A DNA stretch of 64,000 nucleotides from Miltoncostaea sp963703045 (lineage in GTDB: Bacteria; Actinomycetota; Thermoleophilia; Miltoncostaeales; Miltoncostaeaceae): assembly GCA_963703045.1 (NCBI GenBank), contig OY969782.1:992001-1056000 (forward strand), in the 5' to 3' direction. Position 1 is the first letter of the stretch, and each line of letters starts with the position of its first letter. The translations under genes were made by a program, and so were the position numbers. This document shows positions 16,796 to 25,520 of the stretch, piece after piece. The notes under the pieces were generated by a model, which saw only the letters and a program-made list of their open reading frames with translations, was not told the DNA's origin and searched no databases.

Positions 16796-17785
16796 CTACT
16801 GCAGGCCGAGGGCGCCCGGCACGAGCGCCAGGTCCTCGGAGAGCCCCGCCAGCCGGCCCTTCATCGCGTCGATCTGCGCCGCCGTCACGGTGACGCGCGG
16901 GCAGAGGTCCGGTGCCGGGTAGGGGTCGTCCTCCCGGCAGAAGAGCACGAAGCCGTCGCCACGGCGCAGCTCGTCGATGCTCGCGTCCAGCTCGGCGAAG
17001 CCCGCGTCGATGCGCGCCAGCAGCTCGGGATCGGTCGCCTCGAGGGCCGGCGTCAGCAGCTCGACGATCTTCTCGGCGCCCGCGACGTTCGCGTCGACGT
17101 CCCAGAGGTCGGTCTTGGACCAGCGGTCCTCCTCGCCGGTGATCTTGCCCTCCGAGACCTCCTGGATCAGCTCGGCGGCACCGAGCGCGAGCGCCGCCGG
17201 CGGGATCTCGAGGTCGGCCAGATCGGCGCGCAGGGCGGCCACGTCCCGGTCGAGGCGATCGGCGTAGCGCGCCGCACCGGCCGTCGTGCCCCTCTCCCAG
17301 AGGATGTACTCGAGTCGGTGCCACCCCGTGAAGCCGGGATCGGTCGGCCCCGAGAAGTCGTCGACGCGGACGTCGATCGCGGCGTCGGCGGCCTCGACGA
17401 GCCCGGCGATGGGCTCGATCGTCTCCCACGGCACGCGGCTCGGCGCGTAGGCCGCCTTCGCCGCCGCGAGGTCGCCGGCCCGGACCGCGTCGGTGAACAC
17501 CGTCGTGCGGCGCACGAGGCGGGTCGCCTGCTCCGCCACGAAGCCCTCGTAGGCGCTCACGGCCTCGGCGACGCGCGGGTCGTCGGTCGTGACCGTCGCG
17601 GTCTCGTCGGGCGAGATGCCCGAGCCCGAACCAGAGCCGGATGCCGGCTGCGACCCCGACCCCGATCCCGACGCGTCGGTGCCGACGGCGCGCACGTCGG
17701 CGCCGTCGTCGGAGCCGCACGCCGCGGCGAGGGCGAGCACGAGGGCGATCGCGAGGGTGAGGGCGATGGGGGCGGCGCGGCGCAC
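16796..17785 (-). CDS. efeO: Iron-uptake lipoprotein EfeO (imelysin domain)
   Basis: A 329-residue lipoprotein with lipobox ALAAAC at the N-terminus, then a Ser/Gly/Pro spacer (about 30-60). The imelysin-like M75 domain holds the GxHRLE-type motif TGWHRLEYILWE and the closing VTVTAAQIDAMKGRLAGL. EfeO captures ferric/ferrous iron for the EfeU permease, with EfeB downstream. Here efeO-efeB stand without efeU: the gene upstream is fliR. A DtxR/IdeR-like dyad lies about 72 bp upstream of the start. Confidence 0.92.
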   Translation of the reverse strand: MRRAAPIALTLAIALVLALAAACGSDDGADVRAVGTDASGSGSGSQPASGSGSGSGISPDETATVTTDDPRVAEAVSAYEGFVAEQATRLVRRTTVFTDAVRAGDLAAAKAAYAPSRVPWETIEPIAGLVEAADAAIDVRVDDFSGPTDPGFTGWHRLEYILWERGTTAGAARYADRLDRDVAALRADLADLEIPPAALALGAAELIQEVSEGKITGEEDRWSKTDLWDVDANVAGAEKIVELLTPALEATDPELLARIDAGFAELDASIDELRRGDGFVLFCREDDPYPAPDLCPRVTVTAAQIDAMKGRLAGLSEDLALVPGALGLQ

Positions 17786-17856
17786 GGGTACCTCCGGCGG
17801 TGCCGGTCGTCAACCGGTTCGGGGGGCGCCGGCGGCCCCGGGGAGGTGCCGCCGAC

Positions 17857-17875
17857 TGATGTTCGGCGCACCTTA
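17857..17875 (-). promoter_or_regulatory. Candidate DtxR/IdeR-type iron box upstream of efeO
   Basis: On the minus strand TAAGGTGCGCCGAACATCA matches about 12 of 19 positions of the DtxR/IdeR consensus TTAGGTTAGGCTAACCTAA, including AGGT and AAC. Position (72 bp upstream of efeO) fits iron repression. The match is partial, so this is a hypothesis. Confidence 0.3.
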
Positions 17876-17929
17876 CATGGATTGTTCCACTTCACCCGCG
17901 CGGGCTCGGGCGTCCCGGGGTGGTGGCCG

Positions 17930-18718
17930 CTACCCCGCTCCGGCGGCACGCATTATCTCGGACATGTCCGAGAACATCTGGCCGGCCAGCGAGTTGGTGA
18001 GGCTGATGAAGGCGGGCAGCAGGATCGCGGTGCCCGCCAGGGCGACCACGATCTTGAGCGGGAGCCCCACGATGAAGACGTTCATCTGCGGCACCGAGCG
18101 CGAGATGACGCCGAGGGTCACGTCGGTCACGAGCAAGGCGCCGATGATGGGGGCGCCGATCTGGACGACCACGAGGAAGATGTCGTCGGCCTGCTCGAGC
18201 ACGCCGCGCACGACCGCGCCGAGGTCCGGGTCGGCCAGGGGCGGGGCCAGCGTGAAGCTGCGCACGACCCCGGCGACGAGGAGCTGGTGACCGCCCAGGG
18301 CGAGGAACGCGGAGACCGCGATCAGGTTGTACCAGCGACCGAGGATCGAGACGCTCGCGTTCGACGCGGGATCGATCGTCTGGGAGATCGCGAAGCCGGC
18401 GCTGACGTCGATGAACGCGCCGGCCGTCTGGACCGCCGCGAACAGGAACTGGGCGACGAGGCCGAAGGCGACCCCGATGATCGCCTCCTTCACCGTCAGC
18501 ACGGCGAGCGCGAGCAGGCCGTCGGGCACGGTGCCGCCCTCCTGCGCGACCAGGGGGAGGGTGATCCAGCTGATCAGGATCACGAGCCCGGCCTTGACGC
18601 GCACCGGCACCGTGCGTGCGCTGAACACCGGCGCCACCGCCATCATCGCCGACATGCGGGTGGCGATCAGGATGAAGAGCGCCGCCTGCGGGGCGAGATC
18701 GGCGAGCAGCCGCTCCAC
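17930..18718 (-). CDS. fliR: Flagellar export protein FliR
   Basis: A 262-residue integral membrane component of the type III export gate (five FliP, four FliQ and one FliR in the core). About six transmembrane helices, including the opening LAPQAALFILIATRMSAMMAVAPVFSA and the family segment VGLPLKIVVALAGTAILLP near the end. GTG start, 6 bp after fliQ. It ends the fliO-P-Q-R unit; flhB, which usually follows, is 8.5 kb away beyond inserted metabolic genes. Confidence 0.96.
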   Translation of the reverse strand: MERLLADLAPQAALFILIATRMSAMMAVAPVFSARTVPVRVKAGLVILISWITLPLVAQEGGTVPDGLLALAVLTVKEAIIGVAFGLVAQFLFAAVQTAGAFIDVSAGFAISQTIDPASNASVSILGRWYNLIAVSAFLALGGHQLLVAGVVRSFTLAPPLADPDLGAVVRGVLEQADDIFLVVVQIGAPIIGALLVTDVTLGVISRSVPQMNVFIVGLPLKIVVALAGTAILLPAFISLTNSLAGQMFSDMSEIMRAAGAG

Positions 18719-18724
18719 GGCGCG

Positions 18725-18997
18725 TCAGTCCGGGCCGATGGCCGGGATCCCGGACCAGAGGTCGATCGTGAAGCCGATCAGCGTGTTCATCATCCACGGG
18801 CCCGCGACCACGATCACGACGACCACCGCGAGGATCTTCGGGATGAAGGTGAGGGTCGGCTCCTGGAGCTGCGTGACGGCCTGGAAGATCGACACGAGCA
18901 GCCCGACGACGAGGCTGACGCCGAGCACCGGCAGCGAGATCTGCAGCGTGACCCACATGGCCCGCGCGCCGATCTCCATGATCTGGCCCTGGTCCAC
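18725..18997 (-). CDS. fliQ: Flagellar export protein FliQ
   Basis: A 90-residue, two-helix membrane protein (about 18-40, LQISLPVLGVSLVVGLLVSIFQA, and 52-75, ILAVVVVIVVAGPWMMNTLIG) matching the usual FliQ length. It contributes to the FliPQR export channel. The frame opens with GTG (18997); an internal ATG six codons later is a possible alternative start. It lies between fliP and fliR with 4- and 6-bp gaps. Confidence 0.95.
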   Translation of the reverse strand: MDQGQIMEIGARAMWVTLQISLPVLGVSLVVGLLVSIFQAVTQLQEPTLTFIPKILAVVVVIVVAGPWMMNTLIGFTIDLWSGIPAIGPD

Positions 18998-19001
18998 CCC
19001 G

Positions 19002-19781
19002 CTACCCGGTGAAGCCGCGGACGAGGGATTCGGACACCAGGTGCCAGCCGTCCACGAGCACGAACAGCAGGATCTTGAACGGCAGCGAGATGATCACCGG
19101 GGGCAGCATCACCATGCCCATGCTCATCACGGTCGACGCGATGACCATGTCGATGATGAGGAACGGGATCAGGATGAGGAACCCGATCTCGAAGGCCGTC
19201 TTCAGCTCGGAGAGCACGAACGCGGGGATGAGGACGGTCGTCGGGACGTCGGCCCGCGTCTTCGGCCTCTCCTCCTTCGACAGCTCGGTGAACAGCGCGA
19301 GGTCGCGCTGGTCGACCTCCTGGAACATGAAGGCGCGGATCGGCGCCTCGGCCCGCTCGAGCGCCTCGCCCTCGTCGATCTTCTTCTCGAGCAGGGGCTG
19401 GAGGGCGGTCTCGTTGATGGTCGTGAACGTCGGCCCCATCACGAACAGGCTCAGGAAGAGGGCGATGCCGACCAGCACCTGGTTGGGCGGCATCGACGGT
19501 GTGCCGAGCGCGTTGCGCACGAAGCCGAGCACGATGATGATCCGGGTGAAGCTGGTCATCATGATCAGGATCGACGGGGCCAGGCTGAGCACCGTCAGCA
19601 GGGCGAGCAGCTGGAGCGAGGTCGAGACCTCGCCGTCCTCGCTGTCGAGGTTCAGGTTGATGCCCGGCGCGGCCGCCGCGATGGCGGGCCACACGACGCA
19701 GCCGAGCGCGAGCACGAGCGGCGAGAGCAGGAACCCGCGGCGCAGCCACCGCCGGCGACGGGTGCGCGCCGGCGGCGGCAT
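19002..19781 (-). CDS. fliP: Flagellar export protein FliP
   Basis: A 259-residue membrane protein with an N-terminal signal peptide (RRRRWLRRGFLLSPLVLALGC), as usual for FliP, then four transmembrane helices. Family landmarks are LAPSILIMMTSFTRIIIVLG, PPNQVLVGIALFL and VLIPAFVLSELKTAFEIGFL. The ATG at 19781 gives normal length. A GTG at 19862, just after the fliO stop, would add 27 residues and cannot be excluded. The frame is open much further upstream, overlapping fliO, but that part is a shadow. Confidence 0.95.
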   Translation of the reverse strand: MPPPARTRRRRWLRRGFLLSPLVLALGCVVWPAIAAAAPGINLNLDSEDGEVSTSLQLLALLTVLSLAPSILIMMTSFTRIIIVLGFVRNALGTPSMPPNQVLVGIALFLSLFVMGPTFTTINETALQPLLEKKIDEGEALERAEAPIRAFMFQEVDQRDLALFTELSKEERPKTRADVPTTVLIPAFVLSELKTAFEIGFLILIPFLIIDMVIASTVMSMGMVMLPPVIISLPFKILLFVLVDGWHLVSESLVRGFTG

Positions 19782-19864
19782 GGCCGCGACGATGCGCTCG
19801 CGGAGGGTCGGCAGCGGTGGCTGGATGCGCGCCGAGGGGGGGATCGCGGTGTGGCCGGGCACGC

Positions 19865-20521
19865 TCAGCGGCGCGTCGTCAGCGCGCGCAGGCGGGCCAC
19901 GAGCGTGCCGTCCTCGGCGGTGGCCGCCGCATGGGCGCGGGCGTCGAAGCCCCGGGCGTCCGGGCGGCCGGGGCCCGACGGGGTGCGCGGCTCGGACGCG
20001 GCCCGGTCGACCAGGTTCGCGGCCTCGTCGGCGCCGAGGCGCGCGAGCGGCGTGATGCCGTGATCCGTCGAGCCGACGAGCACCAGCTCCTCGCCGACGC
20101 GGACCAGGTGGAGCGAGCGGTTCGGGCCGAGGGCGGTGGTCGTGACCACGTCGATGAGCGACGGGCCTGCCTCGTCGAGCGCCGGGTAGCGCGAGCGCTG
20201 GATGCGCTTCAGCACGAACCAGACCGCCGCGATCAGCCCGACGACGACGACCAGGCCGATGCCGAGGCGCAGCAGCGTGCCGCCGCCCTCGCCCGACAGC
20301 GAGGTCGGGGTCGCCGAGCCCTCGGGGATGGGCAGCGACTCGGGATCCACCGGGGCGGTGCGGGTCTGCGCCGACGCGGGCAGCGCCGAGAGCGCCATCG
20401 CGGTGAGGAACGCGGCGATGGCGAGAGCCCACCCGGCCGCGGGGGTCCGCGGGGGTGAGGGGCGCATCCGGCGCCGCAGGGGTGAGGGCGATCCGTGCCT
20501 GGTCGGGGTGTCGTTGACCAT
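19865..20521 (-). CDS. fliO: Flagellar biosynthesis protein FliO
   Basis: A 218-residue protein: N-terminal hydrophobic segment (about 30-50, probably a cleaved signal or first helix), a second transmembrane helix (about 84-104, LLRLGIGLVVVVGLIAAVWFVL) and the FliO cytosolic domain ALGPNRSLHLVRVGEELVLVG. FliO helps FliP assemble into the export gate. It stands in the expected place before fliP. The tail (about 175-218) is low-complexity. The start at 20521 is uncertain because an ATG 18 codons in is also possible. Confidence 0.88.
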   Translation of the reverse strand: MVNDTPTRHGSPSPLRRRMRPSPPRTPAAGWALAIAAFLTAMALSALPASAQTRTAPVDPESLPIPEGSATPTSLSGEGGGTLLRLGIGLVVVVGLIAAVWFVLKRIQRSRYPALDEAGPSLIDVVTTTALGPNRSLHLVRVGEELVLVGSTDHGITPLARLGADEAANLVDRAASEPRTPSGPGRPDARGFDARAHAAATAEDGTLVARLRALTTRR

Positions 20522-20563
20522 GGCGGTGAGCGCCGGCGTGCCGGCGCGGGTGGGGCTGCGGCG

Positions 20564-20923
20564 CTAGGCGAGCGCCTTCTGCACGGCCTCGAGCACGCGC
20601 TCGGGCTGGAACGGCTTGACGATGAAGTCGCGGGCGCCGGCCTGGATCGACTCGATCACCATCGACTGCTGGCCCATCGCCGAGCACATGACCACCCGTG
20701 CCTCCGGGTCCGCGGCGCGGATCTCCCGCAGGGCGGCGATGCCGTCCATCTCGGGCATCGTGATGTCCATGGTCGTCAGGTCGGGCTTCAGCTCGCGGTG
20801 GCGGCTGACCGCGACCCGGCCGTTCTCGGCCTCGCCGACGATCTCGTAGCCGGCGTCGCTGAGGATGTTCTTGATCATCATCCGCATGAAGGCGGCGTCG
20901 TCGGCGATCAGGACACTGGGCAT
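20564..20923 (-). CDS. cheY: CheY-type response regulator
   Basis: A 119-residue single-domain receiver. All key residues are present: acidic pair Asp8-Asp9, phospho-acceptor Asp53 (TTMDITMPEMDG), the switch Ser81 and Lys103 (FIVKPF). Phospho-CheY should bind FliM/FliY and change motor direction. It lies between fliY and fliO, as in Bacillus, and has its own sigma-28-like promoter upstream. Confidence 0.95.
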   Translation of the reverse strand: MPSVLIADDAAFMRMMIKNILSDAGYEIVGEAENGRVAVSRHRELKPDLTTMDITMPEMDGIAALREIRAADPEARVVMCSAMGQQSMVIESIQAGARDFIVKPFQPERVLEAVQKALA

Positions 20924-20963
20924 GGGATGGACCTCGTCGCGGTTCGGTGCGGGGCTGCCAGCG

Positions 20964-20990
20964 CTATCGGAATCGGGGGGGCGGACTTGA
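20964..20990 (-). promoter_or_regulatory. Sigma-28-like promoter for cheY-fliOPQR
   Basis: Minus strand: TCAAGTCC (20990-20983), 11-bp spacer, TCCGATAG (20971-20964). It lies in the 85-bp gap between fliY and cheY, about 40 bp before the cheY start. Confidence 0.65.
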
Positions 20991-21008
20991 CCATCCCGGG
21001 CCGGGGCG

Positions 21009-22106
21009 TCACCCGTCGGCGGCGGCGAGCCCGCGCAGGCGCGTGGCCTGGCTGGCGACGTCCGTGATGCGCACGCCGAACTCCTCGTCGATCACCACCA
21101 CCTCGCCGCGCGCGATCTGCTTGCCGTTGACGAGGACGTCCACGGGCTCGCCGGCGAGCTTGTCGAGCTCGACGATCGACCCGGGCGCGAGCTCGAGCAC
21201 GTTGCGGATCTTGAGCTGGGTGCGCCCGAGCTCGACGGTGACCTGCAGCGGCACGTCGAGCAGCAGGCTGATGTCGCTGCCGACGGCCCCGGGGGGCATC
21301 TCGTCGAGCGCGGGGAAGCTCACCGGCTGGGCGACCGGCACCGGCACCGATCGCAGGTGGCGGTCGTCGGGGGGCGCGGCCGCGGGCTCCGTCGCGGGGC
21401 GGGCCGGCTCGCTGAGGCCGGCGACCAGGTCGCGGGCGAAGTCGAGCGGCATGAGCTGCATGAGGGTGGTGTCGAGCAGGCCGTCCACGCGCAGCTGGAA
21501 CGAGGTGCGGACGATCGTGCCGTCGAGGCCGAGGTCGACCCCGGACGCGTCGGACGCGTCGGAGGCGAGATCGATGATCGCGACCGAGGGGGCGGAGATG
21601 TCCACCCGGCGGCCGGCCATCTCGGCCATCGCGGTCGAGGCGCTGCCCATCATCTGGTTCATCGCCTCGCCGATCGCCGACGCGTGCAGCTCGTCGAGCT
21701 CGTCGGTCGGCACCCCCTCACCGCCCATCATCAGGTCGGCCACGACCGATGCGTCGCGCTGGGTGAGGATGAAGACGTTGCGGCCGGCGAGACCGTCGGT
21801 GTACTCGATCACGACGACCACCGCCGGCCGGTCGAAGTGGTGTCGCAGCTCGGCGTCGCCGAGCGCGTCGACGGTCGGCGTGGTGATCTGCACCGCGCGG
21901 CTGAGCAGGGTGCTCAGGGCGGTGGCGGCGCTCGACATGCAGATGTTGCCGATCTCGCCGATCGCGTCGATCTCGATCGCGGTCAGCCAGTCGGCGGGCA
22001 GGCCGGGCTCCGACCCCGTGTCGGCGGCGTCGTGCTCGGGGAGGGCCTCGTCCGCGACGGCGGGCGCGAGGTCGATCTCCTCCGGGGAGGGGGGTCCCTC
22101 GCTCAT
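21009..22106 (-). CDS. fliY: Flagellar switch protein FliY (CheC-like plus FliN domain)
   Basis: A 365-residue motor-switch protein of the Gram-positive type. Two CheC-phosphatase-type helices are visible (EIDAIGEIGNICMSSAATAL near 44-63 and ASAIGEAMNQMMGSASTAMAEM near 141-162), so it may dephosphorylate CheY-P. The C-terminal SpoA/FliN domain (about 280-355: DISLLLDVPLQVTVELGRTQ to GEVVVIDEEFGVRITDV) forms the C-ring base. An Ala/Pro linker separates them. ATGA overlap with fliM. Confidence 0.95.
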   Translation of the reverse strand: MSEGPPSPEEIDLAPAVADEALPEHDAADTGSEPGLPADWLTAIEIDAIGEIGNICMSSAATALSTLLSRAVQITTPTVDALGDAELRHHFDRPAVVVVIEYTDGLAGRNVFILTQRDASVVADLMMGGEGVPTDELDELHASAIGEAMNQMMGSASTAMAEMAGRRVDISAPSVAIIDLASDASDASGVDLGLDGTIVRTSFQLRVDGLLDTTLMQLMPLDFARDLVAGLSEPARPATEPAAAPPDDRHLRSVPVPVAQPVSFPALDEMPPGAVGSDISLLLDVPLQVTVELGRTQLKIRNVLELAPGSIVELDKLAGEPVDVLVNGKQIARGEVVVIDEEFGVRITDVASQATRLRGLAAADG

Positions 22107-23098
22107 GTGGGCGTCCTTTCGAGGTCCTCGATGCGACCGGTGATCTGCACCGCGGCGCGACGACCGCGCACCCCGGGCTGGGCGTGGAAGGCCTCGCGGC
22201 GTCCGATGCGCACGACGGCGTCGGATCCGGGGGCCACGGACAGGGGGATCACGTCGCCGGGCGCGAGGGAGAGCAGGTCGCCGACGTGCAGCTCGGCGGC
22301 GCCGAGCTCGACGCTGACGGGGATGCTCACCCCTCCCAGCTCCGAGGCCATGCCGTCGCGCATCTCGGGCGACGGACCGGCCGTGACCGCCGAGAAGTAG
22401 CTCTGCGCCGTGAACCGGTCCATGACCGGCTCGAGGACGAGATACGGCACGCAGAGCGAGATCGAGCCGGTCTGAGAGCCGACGCGCAGCTCGAACGTGA
22501 TCAGCATGACCATGTCCGACGGCGTCACGATCTGGGCGAACTGCGGGTTCATCTCGGTGGCCACGCGCCGCACGCGCGTCGGCACGACGGTCGACCAGGC
22601 CTCGCTGAAGCCGGCCAGCAGCGTCTCGATGACGTTGTGCACGAGCGCGTGCTCGATCTCGGTGAGCTCACGCGGGCGCGGTCGATGGGTGCCGGGGCCG
22701 CCGACCAGCCGGTCGATGATCGAGAACACGATCGGCAGGTTGATCTCGAGCACGGCGTTGCCCTCGAGGGGCTCCATCGAGACGACGGTGATCAGGCTCG
22801 GCGTGGGCATCGAGTTGACGAACTCGCCGTAGCTCACCTGGTCGGCGGTGACGACCTCGATCTCGACCATGGTGCGCAGCGCGCCCGAGAGCTGGGTCTG
22901 CGCGAGGCGGCAGAAGGAGTCGTGCATCAGCTCGATCGTGCGCAGCTGGTCCTTCGAGAACTTGCTCGGGCGCATGAAGTCGAAGGCGCGTACCTGCGGC
23001 TCCTCGACCTGCTCGCGCATCCGCGACGTGTCCAGGTCGCCGCTCGACATCGCCGAGAGCAGCGCATCGATCTCGCTCTGGGAGAGGACCTCCGGCAC
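22103..23098 (-). CDS. fliM: Flagellar motor switch protein FliM
   Basis: A 331-residue C-ring protein. The N-terminal CheY-P docking motif LSQSEIDALLSAM (5-17) is present, followed by the CheC-like middle domain (about 40-230, with RTIELMHDSFCRLAQTQLSG) and a C-terminal SpoA domain (about 250-320). The GTG start at 23098 has GTGAGGAC upstream. A sigma-28-like element ends only about 9 bp before the start, so its transcript may have almost no leader. Confidence 0.96.
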   Translation of the reverse strand: MPEVLSQSEIDALLSAMSSGDLDTSRMREQVEEPQVRAFDFMRPSKFSKDQLRTIELMHDSFCRLAQTQLSGALRTMVEIEVVTADQVSYGEFVNSMPTPSLITVVSMEPLEGNAVLEINLPIVFSIIDRLVGGPGTHRPRPRELTEIEHALVHNVIETLLAGFSEAWSTVVPTRVRRVATEMNPQFAQIVTPSDMVMLITFELRVGSQTGSISLCVPYLVLEPVMDRFTAQSYFSAVTAGPSPEMRDGMASELGGVSIPVSVELGAAELHVGDLLSLAPGDVIPLSVAPGSDAVVRIGRREAFHAQPGVRGRRAAVQITGRIEDLERTPT

Positions 23099-23106
23099 GT
23101 CCTCAC

Positions 23107-23133
23107 CATCGACCGCCCCCCGCGATAGTTGAG
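23107..23133 (-). promoter_or_regulatory. Sigma-28-like promoter for fliM-fliY
   Basis: Minus strand: TCAACTAT (23133-23126), 11-bp spacer, GTCGATGG (23114-23107). One mismatch in the CCGAT core, but spacing matches the other sites. Confidence 0.45.
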
Positions 23134-23221
23134 CGGCCGGCCCCCCGCCACGGGGGGCGCCACGCGCGCGCCGGGGCCGTTACGCTGCGACCGGTCGGAA
23201 GGCGGCGAGTCGAGGTCCGTG

Positions 23222-23653
23222 ATGGCGTGGCGCGGGACAGGGGTGGACGAAGCGGCGGAGAGCTACTTCGCCGCGCTCGGGGACGACCCCCGCGAGATCG
23301 CCGAGGTGCGGGGGGCGGTGCGCCGCATCGCCGAGGGCGCCGGCTTCGCCGACCGCGCCGCCGATCTCGTGCTGGCGCTCGACGAGGTGATCGCGAACGC
23401 GCAGGAGCACGGGCGTCCCCCCATCGAGGTGAGCTGCTGGATCGACGGCCGGGTGGTCGTCGAGGTGGCGGACGTGGGCGGCGGCTTCGACCGGGCGCGC
23501 GTGTGGGACACCCACCCCCCCGAGCCCTACGGCCCACGCGGCCGCGGCCTCTGGATCACCCGCCAGCTCACCGACCTCGTCGCGATCACCTCGGGCACGC
23601 GCGGGACGCGCGTGCGCCTCGAGTTGTCGCCCGACCCTCACATCGGGGCCTGA
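23222..23653 (+). CDS. Anti-sigma-factor-type serine kinase (RsbW/SpoIIAB-like ATPase)
   Basis: A 143-residue GHKL ATPase domain protein of the HATPase_c_2 type. N-box DEVIANAQEHG, G1 box VADVGGGFD and G2 box GRGLWITRQLTDLV are present. Such proteins bind an alternative sigma factor or phosphorylate an anti-anti-sigma partner. Neither partner is adjacent. ATG 23222 is chosen because the frame before it is unlike the family. It is divergent from fliM, so a role in the flagellar sigma cascade is conceivable but unproven. Confidence 0.85.
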   Translation: MAWRGTGVDEAAESYFAALGDDPREIAEVRGAVRRIAEGAGFADRAADLVLALDEVIANAQEHGRPPIEVSCWIDGRVVVEVADVGGGFDRARVWDTHPPEPYGPRGRGLWITRQLTDLVAITSGTRGTRVRLELSPDPHIGA

Positions 23654-23702
23654 GCGGGTCCGGCCGCCTCGGTCGTCCGCCGTCTCGCGGCGGGCCGCCG
23701 GC

Positions 23703-24452
23703 TCAGTGCGGGACGGTCCGCACCCGGACGCGGATGGTGTCGAAGCTGTGGGCGATCGACGTCAGCAGCACGTACAGCAGCAGGAGGACGCCGGCGTACT
23801 CGAGGCTCTCCTCGACCGTCGTGAGGAGGGCGTACAGCCGCCCGCCGCGCCCGCCATCGTCGGCCACCGCCGATCCGAGCAGCTCGAATCCGAGCGCGCC
23901 GCCGACGTAGAGCCCGGCGGCGGTCAGCACCAACGTGCGCGTGCGCCGGGACAGACTGGCCGCCGCGGGCAGCAGGACGATGGCGACGGCGAGGGCGACG
24001 GCCCCGTAGACGACGACCCACGAGTAGTAGAGGAAGCCGTCGAGATCGAGCGCGCCGCGGACCGGCTCGCTGAGCAGCTCGTGGATCTGGGCCACCTCGT
24101 CGAGGGCCATCGCGAGCAGCAGCACGCTCAACGCCCGGGCCGTCCGCGCCCGTGGCTGGTGCGACTGACGCCGGCCGGCGGCGATCACCCACAGCGCGAC
24201 CGCGCACAGCGCCAGCAGGGCGCCGGCGTAGGTGGCGGGCAGGTTGGCCTCGGCGTCGAGGTCGAACAACGGCACCAGCCCGTAGAGCCGGCCGCGCCCG
24301 AACTCCACGCGCGACACCGACGCGGCGATGCCGGCCAGCACCAGCGCGACGGCGCCCGCGGCGAGCACGGTCACCGCCAGCCGCGGCGTCAGCCGCACTT
24401 CGAGGCCGCCCCGGCACTCCTCGCCGGGCGGCGAGGGTACCTCGCGGGTCAT
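23703..24452 (-). CDS. Multi-pass membrane protein with DExxQIHE motif
   Basis: A 249-residue protein with about six transmembrane helices. Conserved-looking polar groups lie within or next to helices: MALDEVAQIHELL (about 121-133) and TVEESLEYAGV (about 215-225), which could bind a metal or form an active site in the membrane. The segment GRLYGLVPLFDLDAEANLP precedes helix 2. I do not know a function for the family. It follows the broken SDR gene by 27 bp on the same strand. Confidence 0.7.
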   Translation of the reverse strand: MTREVPSPPGEECRGGLEVRLTPRLAVTVLAAGAVALVLAGIAASVSRVEFGRGRLYGLVPLFDLDAEANLPATYAGALLALCAVALWVIAAGRRQSHQPRARTARALSVLLLAMALDEVAQIHELLSEPVRGALDLDGFLYYSWVVVYGAVALAVAIVLLPAAASLSRRTRTLVLTAAGLYVGGALGFELLGSAVADDGGRGGRLYALLTTVEESLEYAGVLLLLYVLLTSIAHSFDTIRVRVRTVPH

Positions 24453-24479
24453 CGCGGGGACGTTACAAGACGGCGTACG

Positions 24480-25401
24480 TCATAAGGGGCCGACCGTTCC
24501 CCCGGGCCGCCCCCCCGGGACCGGGAAGCGCACGCCGGTGGCGCGCTCGGACGCCGCCCAGAGGCGCCGTCCGAGCTCCGGGTCGCACGCTGCCGCAGCC
24601 GGGATCTCGAGGGCGGGGGGTCCGGCCAGGCCGCCGGGCCCGCCGGGACCGTAGAGCCCGCCGGGCACGACATCCGGGTCGGTCGCCGCCATCAGGACGG
24701 GCAGGGCGCCGGCCCCGGCGCTCTGCCCGCGCACCCGCAACACCACCGCCAGGCCCGCCCCGGCCACGCTCGCCCGCGGCCGGCCGAGGCCCGTTCGACG
24801 CGAGGCCGGGGTGGGCGGCGACGCTCGTGACGCCGAGGCCGGCCGCCGCGCATCGGCGCTCCAGCTCGATGGCGAACACGAGGTTGGCGAGCTTGGAGGC
24901 CCGGTAGGCGTGCCACGTGCCCCGGCGCCGGGCGACGAGCCGGTCGGGGTCGATCCGCCCGCGGCGGTGGACGACGCTCGTGACGGTCACGACGCGGGCC
25001 CCGGGGGACGCGACCAGCACGGGGAGGAGCAGCCCGGTGAGGGCGAAGTGGCCGAGGTGGTTGACCCCGATCACCGGATCGCCCTCCCACCCCGAGGCCG
25101 CCCGCCCGGCGGCGACGAGTCCGGCGTTGGCGACGAGCAGGTCGAGGCGAGTCCCGGCGAGGCGCACGGCGAGGTCGCGCACCGACGCCGGATCGCCGAG
25201 GTCGAGCGTCACGATCTCGGGCGGCGGGGCGCTCGGCGCCGCGGCCCGCACGGCGTCCGCCGCCCGTGCGCCGCGGCCGGCGTCGCGGCTCGCCATCAGC
25301 ACCCGGAAACCGCGGGCGGCGAGGCCCGCGGCGCTCGCCAGGCCGATGCCCGACGACGCGCCCGTCACCAGCGCCACACGCGTGCCCGTCGTGGTCGGCA
25401 C
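24480..25401 (-). CDS. Short-chain dehydrogenase/reductase, with a frame break
   Basis: An NAD(P)-dependent oxidoreductase of the protochlorophyllide-reductase-like SDR group. The first part (GTG at 25401) has TGASSGIG, NAG and the catalytic Ser and Tyr-x3-Lys (SVVH..., YRASKLANLVFA). After VAAHPGLAS the frame becomes arginine-rich nonsense. The true continuation (AGAGLAVVLRVRGQSAGAGALPVLMAATDP to AASERATGVRFPVPG) is one frame away and ends at 24480. Removing one base from the GGCCC near 24788-24792 restores the full protein. Pseudogene or sequence error; substrate unknown. Confidence 0.85.
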
Positions 25402-25520
25402 CCCGTCCCCCCGCCGCGGTCTGCTGCCACTCTGACCGGTCGGACCCCCCGCGGCCCGGGTCCCGTGCGGCTGCGGCGTCGCCGGCCGGGGCTCCCCCCG
25501 CGCCGGCCGTGGGGGCGCGG

